Part shown: in pieces, positions 31,765 through 43,057 of the stretch | Layout: each line of letters starts with the position of its first letter | How positions within the stretch are numbered: position 1 is the first letter of the stretch | Source of the DNA: Gautieria morchelliformis | Taxonomy: Eukaryota > Basidiomycota > Agaricomycetes > Gomphales > Gomphaceae | NCBI GenBank assembly: GCA_015179125.1 | Contig: WHVA01000002.1 | Coordinates: 62,001 to 126,000 of the forward strand | DNA length: 64,000 bases | Direction: 5' to 3' | The notes under the pieces: generated by a model | Databases searched by the model: none | The model's input: only the letters and a program-made list of their open reading frames with translations | Told to the model about the DNA's origin: nothing | Made by a program: the position numbers and the translations under genes

Positions 31765-34700
31765 TCGAACTGAAACCAAACCAGCCATGCCAAAAACCCA
31801 ACCCATTGCTCCAGTTGCTAATGCAAACCTTCCAGTCCCTCTATATGTCTGTACTGCTGACCTCCGCCGATGCACCAAAGTACCTCTCAAGGTCCACTCC
31901 GTTGACACAGGGCATCCACTTGCAATTGACTCCCTCCTTGACAGTGGTGCTACAGGGATGTTCATCGATGTGGAGTTTGTAAGGGAACACAGACTTCGGA
32001 CCCGTCCCCTACCCCGTGCCATCCCCATCTACAATATTGATGGTACCCCAAATGAGGCTGGCTCAATCAAGGAAGAAGTTGACCTCATTTGCACTTTTGG
32101 GGATCATACGGAACGTGCCACATTCTCCGTCACAAGCCTTGGACGACTTGCCATCATTCTTGGTCACACATGGCTTGTTGAACACAAGCCAGAAGTTGAC
32201 TGGCGTACAGGAGATGTGAAGATGACACGCTGTCCCAAGTCATGTGGGGGCAGACCTGTTGTCAGAGGGCCCACAGTCGAAACTGTTCCAGAAGAGAGTG
32301 TAGATCAAGAGGAGGTTCCCATACAGCACACCCGCTCCCTACTTGAGGAAGGAGACAGGACCTTTGTCATCTTTGTGAATGAGAGTCCTGAAATGATTGG
32401 CGCAGGCTGGACTGTCTCCCAACAGCTTGCTGAACGGGCCAGCAAGTCTGCACCAGTCAGATCCTTCGAGGACCTTGTCCCCAAACCATACCAGGAGTTC
32501 AAGGATGTGTTTTCTAAGGAGTCATTTGACCAACTGCCTCCTCGAAAGCCCTGGGACCATGCAATTGAGCTCACTCCAGGTGCACAACCCTTCAGCACAA
32601 AGGTTTACCCAATGTCACCGGTCGAGCAAAGGGAACTGGATAACTTCCTTGAGGAGAACCTGAAGAGCCATCGTATCTGTCCTTCCAAATCACCTATGGC
32701 ATCTCCAGTCTTCTTTGTGAAGAAAAAGGACGGCAGTCTTAGATTTGTGCAAGACTACCGGAAGCTCAATGATATAACAATCAAGAATGCCTATCCTTTG
32801 CCCCTTGTTCCAGACATCATGAATAAGATTGCTGCTGGAAGGGCTAAATACTTCACAAAGCTTGACATTCGCTGGGGATATAATAATGTACCCATAAAAG
32901 AGGGAGATGAGTGGAAGGCAGCCTTTCGGACAAATAGGGGCCTGTATGAACCTCTAGTCATGTTCTTTGGACTCACGAACAGCCCAGCAACCTTCCAGAC
33001 GATGATGAATGACATCTTCAAGAGTCTCATCGATGAAGGGGTTGTGGTGGTGTTCATGGACGACATTCTCATCTTCACAGAGTCACTTGAAGAACATCGT
33101 AGGATTGTACGACGTGTCCTTGAAATCCTCCGGGCCAACAACCTGTACCTCAAACCTGAAAAATGCCTATTTGAGCAACTAGAGGTGGAGTATCTTGGCT
33201 TCATCCTCTCTCAAGGACAGGTTGCCATGGACCCAGTCAAGGTTGCAGGGGTGCGGGACTGGCCAATGCCACGTAACGTCACTGAAGTCAAATCATTCCT
33301 TGGTTTCATCAACTTCTACCGTAGATTTGTGGAAGACTTCTCACACATTGCAAAGCCCCTCAACCAGTTGACAAAACAGGATGCCCAATGGTCTTGGGAT
33401 CCAAATGGCCCAGAGCAAATGTCCTTCGACAAGCTCAAACTCCTCATCACCTCAACACCGATCCTTGTCCTCCCTGATCAAGACAAACATTTCTGTCTTG
33501 AAACAGATGCCTCAGCCTATGCCACAGGAGCAGTACTGTCCCAGCTATGTGATGATGGCAAATGGCGGCCTGTGGGGTTTGTCTCCAAAAGCCTCAATGA
33601 TGCTGAACGCAACTATGCCATCCATGACAAGGAGCTTCTTTCTGTGATTTGGGGATTAGAGGAATGGCGCCACATCTTAGAGGGAACGAAGCACAAGATT
33701 GAGATTCTCAATGACCATCAGAATCTCACCTACTTCCGCACTGCACAAAACCTGAACCGTCGTCAAGCACGCTGGTCACTCTACCTCTCTCGCTTTGATT
33801 TTGAGCTGATCCATCGTCCTGGTCGTCATTCAGCCAAGCCTGATGCACTCTCACGACGCGTGGATCATAAGCGGGGGGAGGAAGACAACCAAAATCAAGT
33901 CTTACTTACCCCTGACTTGTTCCACATCAAGGCGAATCCTCCAGAGGCTGGCGCGCAGTTAGTCCCAGGTGAAGGTGATGCTTTCCTCAATCGAGTAAGG
34001 AACTGTGTAGACCGGGATGAAAAGGTTGTCAAGGCTCTCAAAGAACTGGGCTCCTCTGGAAATTTGCGAGGAGAAGAGTGGTCTGAACAGGATGGGCTTG
34101 TGCTCTATCACAACAAAGTGTACGTGCCGCTTGATGCAAAACTACGACATGACATAGTGAAAGCGCACCATGACATGCCTCTCACCGGTCACCCTGGTCG
34201 TTGGAGAACCACTGAACTAGTTGCTCGGAGTTACTGGTGGCCTGGGATGGGACGTTACATTGCAAAATACGTGAAGGCCTGTGACCTGTGCAACCGGACA
34301 AAAACCTTCCCTGCTTCTCCCATTGGCAAGCTTCTACCAAACCGTATCCCAGACCGTAGATGGCAGGTTATGTCTGTTGACTTGATTGTAGAACTGCCTA
34401 CCAGTCATGGCTATGATGCTCTCCTTGTTGTCGTCGATCGCCTCTCAAAGTGTGCACATGTCATTCCCACCACTTCAGATGTAACTTCGGTGGGAGTTGC
34501 CCGACTCTTCCGTGATCATGTTTGGAAACTTCATGGGCTCCCTGAAGAAATCATCAGTGATCGAGGCACACAGTTCATCTCCCAGTTCATGCGTGAACTG
34601 AACAAACTTCTTGGTGTCAAAGTCGCTGCCTCTACTGCTTATCACCCCCAAACTGATGGACAGACTGAAAGGGTTAATCAGGAGATTGAGCAATACCTTC

Positions 34701-35566
34701 GACTATTCGTCAACCAGCGTCAGGATGATTGGTTTGAATGGATATCCTTGGCCGAGTTTGCCTATAACAACCGAATCCATGCCTCAACCCAGACTACACC
34801 CTTCATGTTGGACAGTGGCCAACATCCAAGGCTGGGACTGGAACCAGTCTGGGAAACTCGACTCGAGGCCCTGGATGAGTTCACAACACGGATGGAAGCG
34901 GCCACGAGAGAAGCTCGTTCGGCCCTGTCCAAGGCAGCAGAAGACATGGCACGCTTCTATGACGTGCACCATAAAGCAGCCCCAGTTTATAAGCTTGGTG
35001 ACAAGGTCTGGCTCAATACACAAAACATCACAACCACTCGCCCAATGAAGAAGCTAGACCACAAGTGGCTAGGCCCCTACACTGTTAATAAGGTGGTCTC
35101 ATGAAATGCCTATGGTCTAAATCTTCCTGCATCCTTTGGTCGCACACATCCAGTGTTCTCTGTCGTCCTGCTTCGGCCATATGAAGATGACCCAATCCTT
35201 GAACGTCATGCCCCTCCACCCCCCCCCCCTGTCATACGGGATGGAGCCGAAGAATATGAAGTTGAAAGGATTCTAGACAGCAGGATGTTCCGTGGAAGGT
35301 TGGAGTATCTCGTGCGCTGGAAGGGCTATGGAGCTGCCGACGATCTCTGGCTACCAGCGAAAGATGTCTCTGGGGCAAAGCGACTCGTTCAAGAATTTCA
35401 CCGGCAGAACCCAGAGGCACCTCAGCATATCTCAGCAGCCACATATATGTCCCTCCCCTTCCAGAGATTTCAGAACTTCACAGAACCTTCCAGGCAAACC
35501 CTCTTCGACTGGACAGCAGGCAGGGCTTCTACTTATGATGTCAAGGGTCCAGAACCCCAAAGATAA
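31600..35566 (+). CDS. Gypsy pol region: protease, RT, RNase H, integrase, chromodomain
   Basis: Domains in order: an aspartic protease with LLDSGATGMFID near 31.94 kb; reverse transcriptase with FTKLDIRWGYNNVPIKEGDE and VVVVFMDDILIFTES near 32.85-33.08 kb; RNase H with FCLETDASAYATGAVLSQ near 33.5 kb; integrase with an HHCC zinc module (HPGRWRTTELVARSYWWPGM, CDLCNRTK) near 34.2 kb and a DDE core (SVDLIVELPTSHGYDALLVV, ISDRGTQFISQF, AYHPQTDGQTERVNQEIEQY); and a C-terminal chromodomain (YEVERILDSRMFRGRLEYLV, RWKGYGAADDLWLPA) near 35.25-35.42 kb. The chromodomain places it with chromoviruses, which target histone-marked chromatin. The region is close to whole, with about one break. Confidence 0.9.
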
Positions 35567-35672
35567 GCGATATCGGCCTCCGCCTAACCAATTCATTCCG
35601 ATAAGCTATATATCCCCTCTCCACCTGTGACCGCTCACTTCCACTGCATCGACCCCACCACATCCATCAACC

Positions 35673-36095
35673 ATGTCCTCGCCCGCCATTGAGCTTGTTG
35701 CCCTCCCCAGCTTCACCCAAAACCTCTCTGACCTGCCAAACATGTCACGTGTCAATCCCACCCTCCTGCACTTCTCCGGCTTCTCGTCATCCAGAGCAGC
35801 CAGTGAAGCCAAGCTACAAAGGATGCTTGACTGCCGTGATCTCGACGTCGCATGGTCTTCAAAGTGGTCCGTCAGCTCTGAGGACCTCACACCAGCGGAG
35901 AGTCAGACGCCCACTCGCCCTGCACTCGCATTCCTCAGACCCCGACACAGACGAGAGAACACGTACTACGTCGGCGACCCTGTCTTCCTCAACGATGGAA
36001 CCCCTCCTTGTGGAACCCCCTACACTTTCGAAGGCTGGGTGGGGCAGTGTTTCCGTAACATGGCAGGAGAGCGAATACGTCGAGCAAGGTTCTGA
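35673..36095 (+). CDS. Small third frame between pol and the 3' LTR of the gypsy
   Basis: A 140-codon frame beginning MSSPAIELVALPSFTQNLSD lies between the chromodomain and the polypurine tract. I recognise no domain. A second open frame overlaps it in another register, so it may be non-coding. Position suggests an accessory frame or merely a 3' untranslated region. Confidence 0.35.
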   Translation: MSSPAIELVALPSFTQNLSDLPNMSRVNPTLLHFSGFSSSRAASEAKLQRMLDCRDLDVAWSSKWSVSSEDLTPAESQTPTRPALAFLRPRHRRENTYYVGDPVFLNDGTPPCGTPYTFEGWVGQCFRNMAGERIRRARF

Positions 36096-36281
36096 GGGCC
36101 GCACTTGCCCATGGACCCCAATCCCCCTGAGCTCATCATTGACCTGCGTTACCAGGAAGGGAAGGGCCAGGAGAGATGGTGGTCCCGCCTGTGGCATACT
36201 TGGAAACGATGTCTCGGTGGATGTTGAGGGCTAGGTGGCAGCTGTGCTTGTCGTCCCGACAAGCATTGAGAGGGGGGTGAT

Positions 36282-36597
36282 TGTGAGGGCAACACTAATG
36301 ACGAAGCCACAACCAAAGATACTCAAGGAGATAAGAGCCGATACTAGGACAATGACCAACTGTGTAGTGGGTATCCTCAGAGATCAAGCTGAGGAAACGC
36401 CACCACACGGGCTACAGTCTTATAGCGCTGGCAAGGCTTACATAATAGGGGAGACGGAAACTTGTAGAAGGTTACGGAAGGTGACGGAATGTGACATGTG
36501 ACGGAAGGTGATGGAAGGTTATGGAAACTGACGGAAGGTAACGGAAACTCATGGAAGGAAATAGAAACTTGTGGAAGGAAATGCGTGAACCCTGACA
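36282..36597 (+). repeat. 3' LTR of the gypsy element
   Basis: 316 bases, TG...CA bounded, preceded by the polypurine tract GAGAGGGGGGTGAT and followed by the target duplication GGTAT. It is nearly identical to the 5' LTR over the shared part. Confidence 0.95.
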
Positions 36598-36602
36598 GGT
36601 AT

Positions 36603-37095
36603 CTTCTTGCTCGACGCCATTGCCTGGAATGCCAGAGACGCTGACCTCGTTCTTTTCACTGACGCATCATCTATCGCTTTAGGAATTTGGGCACCGCTCC
36701 ACAACACAGGCTTCTCTTTTCCCCTTCCCACAATCCTCGCCTCCGACTCTATTTTCTTCTTCGAGACCTATGCCGTCTGCTGTGCAATCCACTATGCTTC
36801 CACCCTTCACCCTCCTATTCATCGCCTCGCCATCTATTCCGACAATCTGAACACCGTTGAGATTTTCAACACTATGAAAGCTCACAAGGAGTACAACGTC
36901 CTCCTCCAATTCGTTGTGGATCTCCTCATTCAACACAATATCGATCTCCGCGTTTATCACATTCCCGGCGAACGCAACACTATCGCCGACGCCCTTTCTC
37001 GCCGTCTGTTTGCTTACCTTCAACGGAACCACCCTTCCATGGGATTCCTCCCCTACACGCCTCCTCCCACGCTGGACGAGGCGTTGCACCGATGA
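36603..37095 (+). CDS. Ngaro RNase H region, right part, after the gypsy insertion
   Basis: It reads LVLFTDASSIALGIWAPLHN (first catalytic Asp), then FFFETYAVCCAIHYAS (Glu), LAIYSDNLNTVEIFN (Asp) and VYHIPGERNTIADALSR, the RNase H order found after RT in Ngaro/DIRS elements. Its TGA (37093-37095) overlaps the next frame's ATG as ATGA. Confidence 0.8.
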
Positions 37096-38099
37096 ACTTC
37101 GACCAATCGCGCACCAGGCAACCTCAGTGCGATGTCTGGTCGCGCGAAAAACTGATTCGCATGCGCGCTTTCGTCCTCGCTCACGCTCTAGCCACCTCCA
37201 CTTCCTCGACATATTCCTCCGCCTTGCATTCCTATCTTTCTTTTTGCAAAAACCACGGCTTCGACACTGATCCAACCGAAGAAACCCTCAGCTTTTACGC
37301 TGTCTATATGTCCTATCATATCAAACCCTCTTCCATCATCTCTTACCTGTCAAGAATTCAGAACCAACTTGAAATTTACTTTCCCAATGTCCGCAGAACC
37401 TGTACTCCTCCTCTTGTCTCCAGAACTTTGCACGGCTGCAAACACGTCCGTGGCTCGGTAGTCAAATGCAAAAGCCCCCTGGAACCCGCTCACGTGCAGC
37501 TCCTTGTACAAACTTACGGACCCTCTGACCTCCACGACGACCGCCTTTTCCTAGCACAGGTCACCTCTGGCTTTGCCGCACTCAACCGCCTTGGCGAACT
37601 CGTCTGGCCTGACAGCAAGAAATTGCAGTCGCATCAGTCACTTCCCCTCCGTCACACCGTTACCTGGAACGACGACCACTATACTCTCCCTTGCACCAAA
37701 ACCGACCAGATGTTCGAAGGGAATCACATCGTCGTTCAAAAGACCAACACCGCCATTGACCCATTCTCCCCCTTCCTTTGCTACCTCTCTTCTCGCGACA
37801 CGCTCTTCCCAGGAAACCCCGAACTGTGGCTACGCTCTGACGGATCCATCCCCACATGCAAGTGGTTCTTACATCATTTCCGTCACCACTTCCCTCCCCA
37901 TATAAGCCGCCAATCCATCCGCTCAGGAGGAGCTACCGCACTTGCATTAGCTGGAGTTCCCAACGACAGAATTCAAGCCGCCGGTCGTTGGTCCTCAAAC
38001 GCCTTCCAGGCTTACATCCGCAAGAATCCCTTCTTGCTCCAAGCCCTTATCTGGGGGAGGCCCGCTCTCCAGAATATTCAAGGCCTTCGCGAGGCTTGA
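37092..38099 (+). CDS. Ngaro tyrosine recombinase
   Basis: A 335-codon frame starting MNFDQSRTRQPQCDVWSREK. An N-terminal SAM-like helical part (STSSTYSSALHSYLSFCKNH) precedes the catalytic part, with the first Arg box at FAALNRLGELVWPDSKK and the second box at RQSIRSGGATALALAGVP, followed by GRWSSNAFQAYIRK with the Trp and nucleophile Tyr region. Recombinases of this type integrate the circular DNA copy of Ngaro elements. The frame looks whole. Confidence 0.85.
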   Translation: MNFDQSRTRQPQCDVWSREKLIRMRAFVLAHALATSTSSTYSSALHSYLSFCKNHGFDTDPTEETLSFYAVYMSYHIKPSSIISYLSRIQNQLEIYFPNVRRTCTPPLVSRTLHGCKHVRGSVVKCKSPLEPAHVQLLVQTYGPSDLHDDRLFLAQVTSGFAALNRLGELVWPDSKKLQSHQSLPLRHTVTWNDDHYTLPCTKTDQMFEGNHIVVQKTNTAIDPFSPFLCYLSSRDTLFPGNPELWLRSDGSIPTCKWFLHHFRHHFPPHISRQSIRSGGATALALAGVPNDRIQAAGRWSSNAFQAYIRKNPFLLQALIWGRPALQNIQGLREA

Positions 38100-38189
38100 T
38101 GCCGTCCACATCGCAGCTGGCGCGCTCATCCTCCCTTCTTTCTTCTTTCACCCCACTCACCTCACACACCTTACTCTTATAGCACTTTT

Positions 38190-38288
38190 ACGGTGTTCCA
38201 GCACCAATCCTATAGTCATGGCGCTCTCCCCGGAGACACCGCGACATTTTTGAGCCTACTGCGCAGCGTCTCAACCTCGTCGGTTAGT
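38190..38288 (+). repeat. Ngaro direct repeat B1
   Basis: It begins ACGGTGTTCCAGCACC and ends CCTCGTCGGTTAG, directly abutting A2. It is nearly identical to B2 at 38586-38683. Confidence 0.85.
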
Positions 38289-38544
38289 TGTGGTTTAAAT
38301 CTATGATTTTCATGCATCTAACCATAGAGGGACCTGCCAGCCTGCGCTCCCTTCTCTCTTTGCCTTCGTGAACCGTCCGCGGTTGGCTAGGCACCAGCTC
38401 GTGCGTTGACAGCCTCAGGGCAGCCCGCAGAGCAGAACCGACTGTATTAGTAATGCGTGTCTCTCTCTATCGGTTATAAGTAAAAAGAAGTCATTGTATT
38501 GTCTCAAGTGTTCTTTTCACCACTGCGGTGTTTCTTTCGTCTAC
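38289..38544 (+). repeat. Ngaro direct repeat A2
   Basis: Near-identical copy of A1 (27055-27328), in the B1-A2-B2 order diagnostic for Ngaro elements. Confidence 0.85.
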
Positions 38545-38585
38545 CCGCCCATTCTCCCTCCCCAGTTTTCGTTGTATTTTACAGC

Positions 38586-38683
38586 ACGGTGTTCCGGCAC
38601 CAATCCTATAGTCACGGCGCTCTCCCCGGAGACACCGCGACATTTTTGAGCCTACTGCGCAGCGTCTCAACCTCGTCGGTTAG
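38586..38683 (+). repeat. Ngaro direct repeat B2, right end of the element
   Basis: It repeats B1 and ends at GTCGGTTAG; the sequence after it (TATTAAG) is unrelated to A2, so this marks the element's right border. Confidence 0.82.
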
Positions 38684-39074
38684 TATTAAGTCAGACTGGC
38701 CTCGTACTCCTTGGCTGGTGCGTGGTAGAACATCTGGAGAGACTGTCTAACAACAACCTCATACACTACCCGAGCCTCCTTCTGCAGACTCACGTACTGC
38801 ATCTCTGCCGTTGCAACGCGAAACGCAAACGAATTATTGGAGCCCACAGCATACTTTCGGAAGAGTTGCTGGGTCTTAAGTTGGGTCGCGGGCCCGGGAA
38901 GAAGATTGCTTTTGACATGCGAAACGTCATTATAAGCATCGTATTTCGAAGGATGATCGGATTCGGCTAACGCGACATGTGATTCTTTGGATGATGCACA
39001 GAGGGCGGCTATACAAATCCCGTGACCGAGTTCGGTGGTTGCTCACTTCAGGCTTCAAGTTCTGACTTGAAACC
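38684..39074. other. Flank between Ngaro and the dehydrogenase; possible minus-strand coding remnant
   Basis: On the minus strand an open frame without an ATG start runs from about 39046 to a TAA at 38686-38688, about 120 codons (for example PSKYDAYNDVSHVKSNLLPG and EYEASLT at the end). It stops three bases outside the Ngaro border. No family is recognised. It may be the last exon of an old gene or chance. Confidence 0.25.
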
Positions 39075-40555
39075 ATGTCACAAGTCGGACCAGGGATTCT
39101 ACCCAAGCTCACTCGAGACACTCCCGAAGAGCTCTACAAGAAGACGGTCGCACGCATAGACAAGATTCAGAGGCAATTAAGCACCGCACCCAGAGCATCA
39201 CGCTTAAAGGACAAGGTGTGCATTATCACTGGTACAGGAAGTCTGAAAGGCATTGGGTAAGTCGTGCCCTTACACAGTTTGTTGACCTTGTGGTTGATGA
39301 GAGTAGTCGTGCCGCCGCTTTGGCTTATGCTCACGAGGGTGCGAAGCACTTGTACCTGTTGGACTTCGATGGGGAGAGTTTGCCAAACTTGAAAGAGACT
39401 ATTGAGAAAAAGTATCCTGATGTCAAGGTAGGTACTATAACCTGGCATGTTGACTTGGATCTAACTCTATATGAAGGCCACGACTATTCAAGGCGATGCG
39501 AGTGACGAGTCGACAATCGCTTCTCTGTGCCAACGTGCTTTTGAAGAGGAGGGTCGTCTGGACGTATTTTTTGCCAATGTAACGTTTTCACTCACACGGG
39601 CGACATTCAAAGGTTTACGCAGTTCTTGTAGGCTGGCATTGCTTCAAAGCAAGCGCTGCACGAGATATCCGCGAAAGATTGGGAACGAATGATGCGTATA
39701 AATACACTATCGTAAATCAGTGCAAGCAAACAGTTTCTCTTGTACTGATGCCAATTTACTAGCGTCTTCTTGGGGATCAAATATGGCTCCTTAGCCATGC
39801 TTAAAACCAATGCCTCTGTTGGTAAAGAAGAGCCTGCAGGTAGCATTATCGTTACCGCCTCAGGTGCGTGCATCGATATATGCATATGGCTTTCGGTTCC
39901 GGCTTGATACGGGGAGGTCGCAGTGGCTGGAATCCGTGCTGGCGCTGGTACTATTGATTGTGCGCAAGAAAATTCTCCCTAATTCGGCATTTGACTCTTT
40001 CAGAGCACAGATAGTGCGAGTAAGGCTGCGTACGCTTTTAACCTCTTGAGTCTGCTGAGAACGATCGCTGATCCATAACCCAACTTGAAGGGTGGCGAAC
40101 ATGGCACAGACGTCTGCATGTCAATTAGCGAAGACGAACATTAGGGTCAACGCAATTTGTCCTGGACTTATTGAGGTTCGTGTAATTTTCCAGGTATCGA
40201 GGTCTAGCTTCAACATTGCTCTGTGCCTTAGACCGGTATGACAACATTAACGTTCGATGCTGCTCGTGCACGGGGAACAGCAGGAAAAATTGGGCACCTG
40301 AATCCCCTTGGCCGTTATGCCGTTGCTGAGGGTGAGTGATGACAGTCATGTACATCGGCTTAATTGCTCACGGAGTTGTCTCAGAGGTCGCACAGGTAGC
40401 CTTATTCCTAGCCTCGAGTAGGTCTTATCTCTGTTTTCTAGCGTTAAAATGTCACGTCGCTCTCAGATGAGTCTAGCTATGTAAATGGGCAAGCCATTGC
40501 GGTCGACGGTGGCCTATCTGCTTCACACCCTGTAGTCCCCGGGAAGCTGGCCTGA
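39075..40555 (+). CDS. Short-chain dehydrogenase/reductase
   Basis: An NAD(P)-dependent oxidoreductase of the classical SDR type. The start MSQVGPGILPKLTRDTPEEL precedes SRLKDKVCIITGTGSLKGIG, the TGxxxGxG cofactor loop. Exons after short introns read AYAHEGAKHLYLLDFDGE, TTIQGDASDESTIASLCQRA and RLDVFFAN. The catalytic Tyr-x3-Lys becomes visible as TIDYSASKAA when the intron ending GAGCACAG is removed. The C-terminal part is TNIRVNAICPGLIE, then GRYAVAEEVAQ and SYVNGQAIAVDGGLSASHP, stopping at 40553-40555. The substrate cannot be told. The start is about 390 bases from the Ngaro border. It converges on CCT6 with 94 bases between stop codons. Confidence 0.85.
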
Positions 40556-40649
40556 TGTATAGCTCAATGTACCATGAACAAGTTAATGTATTACTTCTGC
40601 CAGAGACAGATGGTGTACGTCAGTCTGTCTCGTCTACTACTGTTGCCCA

Positions 40650-42839
40650 TCAGTTTTTAAGGATGTCCTTCCCGCTCGTAGTATCTCATCTGTGGAAAGG
40701 AGGTTGACGGCTATTACCGAACTGGGTGGATATTTTAGAACGTTGAATCAAGGTCATAATCGCTTTCACGAACCAAGAGTGCAACATCTGCCGCTTAACC
40801 CTATAATTATCCCAAATACCCTCCACAGTCGGATCGAACGGCTCGCCCGATTGTAAATCAAGCCCAACGACGTTGCCATCTGCTTGCTCCTCCTATACCC
40901 AGAAAAAATATGTAATGAGCGTGTTAATGGCCACGCAACTACCGCACCTGTAACGCAACAACGACATCCTGTACATCAAACCCACCATTCTGAGCAAGAG
41001 TCTTGGGAATCACGAGCAACGCATCCGCGTATGCCTGCACACCCATCTTTGTACGTCCTCTGGCACTTGCCTGTCATTAAGAGGATTCAAGCTTCCGCTG
41101 CGTTGAGCAGTGGCGTCTTAGCTTACTTTGACAGTCGTGGAAAGGTGATGAGCACATGCGACCTCAAACGCGCCAGCTCCTGGGATAAGGGAAGCATCTT
41201 CGATCGCATTCTTCACGCTCCGCAGCCCATCGCGGAGAGCATCGTGAATCTGGGCGATAGTATGCTGATTAGGTCCTGAAAATGGGAATGAGATCGATGT
41301 GGGAGTTAATATAGAATATCAAATACCTTTTATCAAAAGCGTAACGCTCTTGGGGTCCCGGACATTCTCTACAAATGTGTATTTCTCCTCACCGAGAGTG
41401 TGCTCGTAAACGAGTCCCGCCCAACCTAGTACGTCCGGCGTCAGGTCGTCAACCGAATTCTGCGATATGCCACCCGCGGCAAGCTGGAGTCTGTATCACG
41501 TTCAGCTAAAAGGTCAAGATTACGTCTTCAAATCTCGTACCGCTCCATGTTGCGTCTCTTGGCTCGACGGAGGGCCAGAATGCCATTTTTGGCGAGAATA
41601 TCTAAACTGAGGGGATCAATACCCTTCTGATTGATGACGACAAAGTTCTTCGGCTTCTCGCCCTTCTTCCCACTGCCCACCGCCTGGTCGCACACCGAAT
41701 TCTTGAACTCTACAATCTTTTTGAGCTTAGCATCCACGAAGCGCCGTTCCGACTCGACGAGCGTTTCACGTTGCTCGGCAGATGAGTAGAAAAATGCCGA
41801 GTTAACTTCGCTGGATGATGGATTTTCAGTGCTTGACCGAGAGGAAGAACAATACCAGCCTCACGTTTTCTCGTACTCAAGACTAACATTGAGCGTGAGG
41901 ATATACGCGTTCTCGACGCGTTTTGGCATGTCTGGATGCCGTGCTCCATGATCCATGACGAGCCCACGCACTAGCTGGGTCTCGGTGCTCGTTCGGTGCT
42001 GCATTTTCATGATTTCCACCATGTGTAAATCAATGGGTTCCCGAAATTCGGGTGGATCGCCATCCTTGAGAGGTGGCGGGGGCGGTGGAGGCTGGATTGC
42101 AAGAACGGCATCAACCACATCCGCAGCAAGCTGCTTGGCCATAATGTGGTTAAGTTTTGTGGCAAGAGACGTGTGTGCGACATTAATGAGGGTGGCACGG
42201 TCTACTGGCTGTGGGATTTTGAATGTATCAAGGAACTGGAAGTATTTTTTAAATAATAACTATGGACGATAAAAGTAATCAACCTACCGATAATGCTTGC
42301 TTTTTCGCGACATCAAAACCGGTTGCGATGACGGTTGGGTGAACGCCTTCAGAAATGTAACGGTCGGCCTGCTTCAAAAGCTCGCCGACCAAAAGAACGA
42401 CCGATGTCGTTCCATCCCCAACTTGCTCGTCCTGGGCAACAGCAGTCCGAGCAATCATTGCCGCTGTGGGATTTTGTATCTGCATCTCTGACAATAACAC
42501 CTTCCCATCCTGACATGTAATGTCAGCACCACGTACTATGGAACGGCTACAGCATGCAACGCCTTACCTTTGTCATTTTGATTTGACCTGCTCCATCGAC
42601 CAACATTTTTAAGGTGCCTCTAGGACCTGTGCGAAATTAGCTATGTCTAACCGCAGAGTCAAGGGATTCACCAACCCAAATTGCTTCGCACGACATTCGC
42701 TAAACCCATCGCACCATTGGTGTTTACCTGGCTTGGAGGTGAAAAAGGACAATGACACGACATCTTACAAGCTCACCTGTAATGCCGCAGAACGACGCAC
42801 GCTTTCCGCCTTTGGGTTGATGAGCTCTATGCTGGACAT
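40650..42839 (-). CDS. CCT6: T-complex protein 1 subunit zeta (CCT6) of the cytosolic chaperonin
   Basis: CCT6 is one of eight ATPase subunits of the CCT/TRiC ring that folds actin and tubulin. It starts [20 protein letters not shown] at 42839. The conserved apical and ATP-site segments are [40 protein letters not shown] and [20 protein letters not shown]. The middle reads [20 protein letters not shown] and [20 protein letters not shown], and later [21 protein letters not shown] last intron (GTTCGT to CCCAG) links [13 protein letters not shown] to [20 protein letters not shown], ending LKN with TGA at 40650-40652. About ten short exons are implied. A proline run of nine residues follows AIQ. 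Confidence 0.94.
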
Positions 42840-43057
42840 GGCGTTCACTGTGGCTAATCAACGCGCGGCAGATTTTTTGACAGAATGAAACTTCGAAGTC
42901 CGCCCCGTTGACCAAAATTACGACCAAGTATATACGGTACTAGCTGTTCTGTCTATTGTCATTAAATTGCTGCTTGCTGCAAGCCTGTTGTTCTATTGGA
43001 TATTATATTAACTCCCATGTGACCTGTATTACCTAGGTACCTGTACTCACTAGTCAT

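Larger units (their letters stand above)
29950..36597 (+). mobile_element. Chromodomain Ty3/gypsy LTR retrotransposon (chromovirus) nested in the Ngaro element
   Basis: It starts with TG and ends with CA at the LTR borders, flanked by a 5-base target duplication GGTAT (29945-29949 and 36598-36602). Parts in order: 5' LTR, inverted half-LTR, gag with a zinc knuckle, pol (protease, RT, RNase H, integrase, chromodomain), a small third frame, a polypurine tract (about 36268-36280), 3' LTR. The LTRs differ at only about two positions over their shared 316 bases, so insertion was recent. The coding part looks nearly whole, with about one break in pol. It is younger than its Ngaro host, which it splits. 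Confidence 0.95.
27055..38683 (+). mobile_element. Ngaro-type tyrosine-recombinase retroelement, interrupted by a nested gypsy element
   Basis: The element shows the split direct-repeat plan known from Ngaro elements of the DIRS order: A1 (27055) - gag - RT/RNase H - tyrosine recombinase - B1 (38190) - A2 (38289) - B2 (38586, ending 38683). A1 and A2 are nearly identical apart from a small length difference, as are B1 and B2. Without the nested gypsy insertion it would measure about 5.0 kb, normal for Ngaro. It lacks LTRs and an integrase, and would integrate through its recombinase without a target duplication. It is broken by the large insertion inside RT/RNase H; apart from that its frames look open, so it was probably intact when hit. 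The high repeat similarity suggests it is fairly young. Confidence 0.88.
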
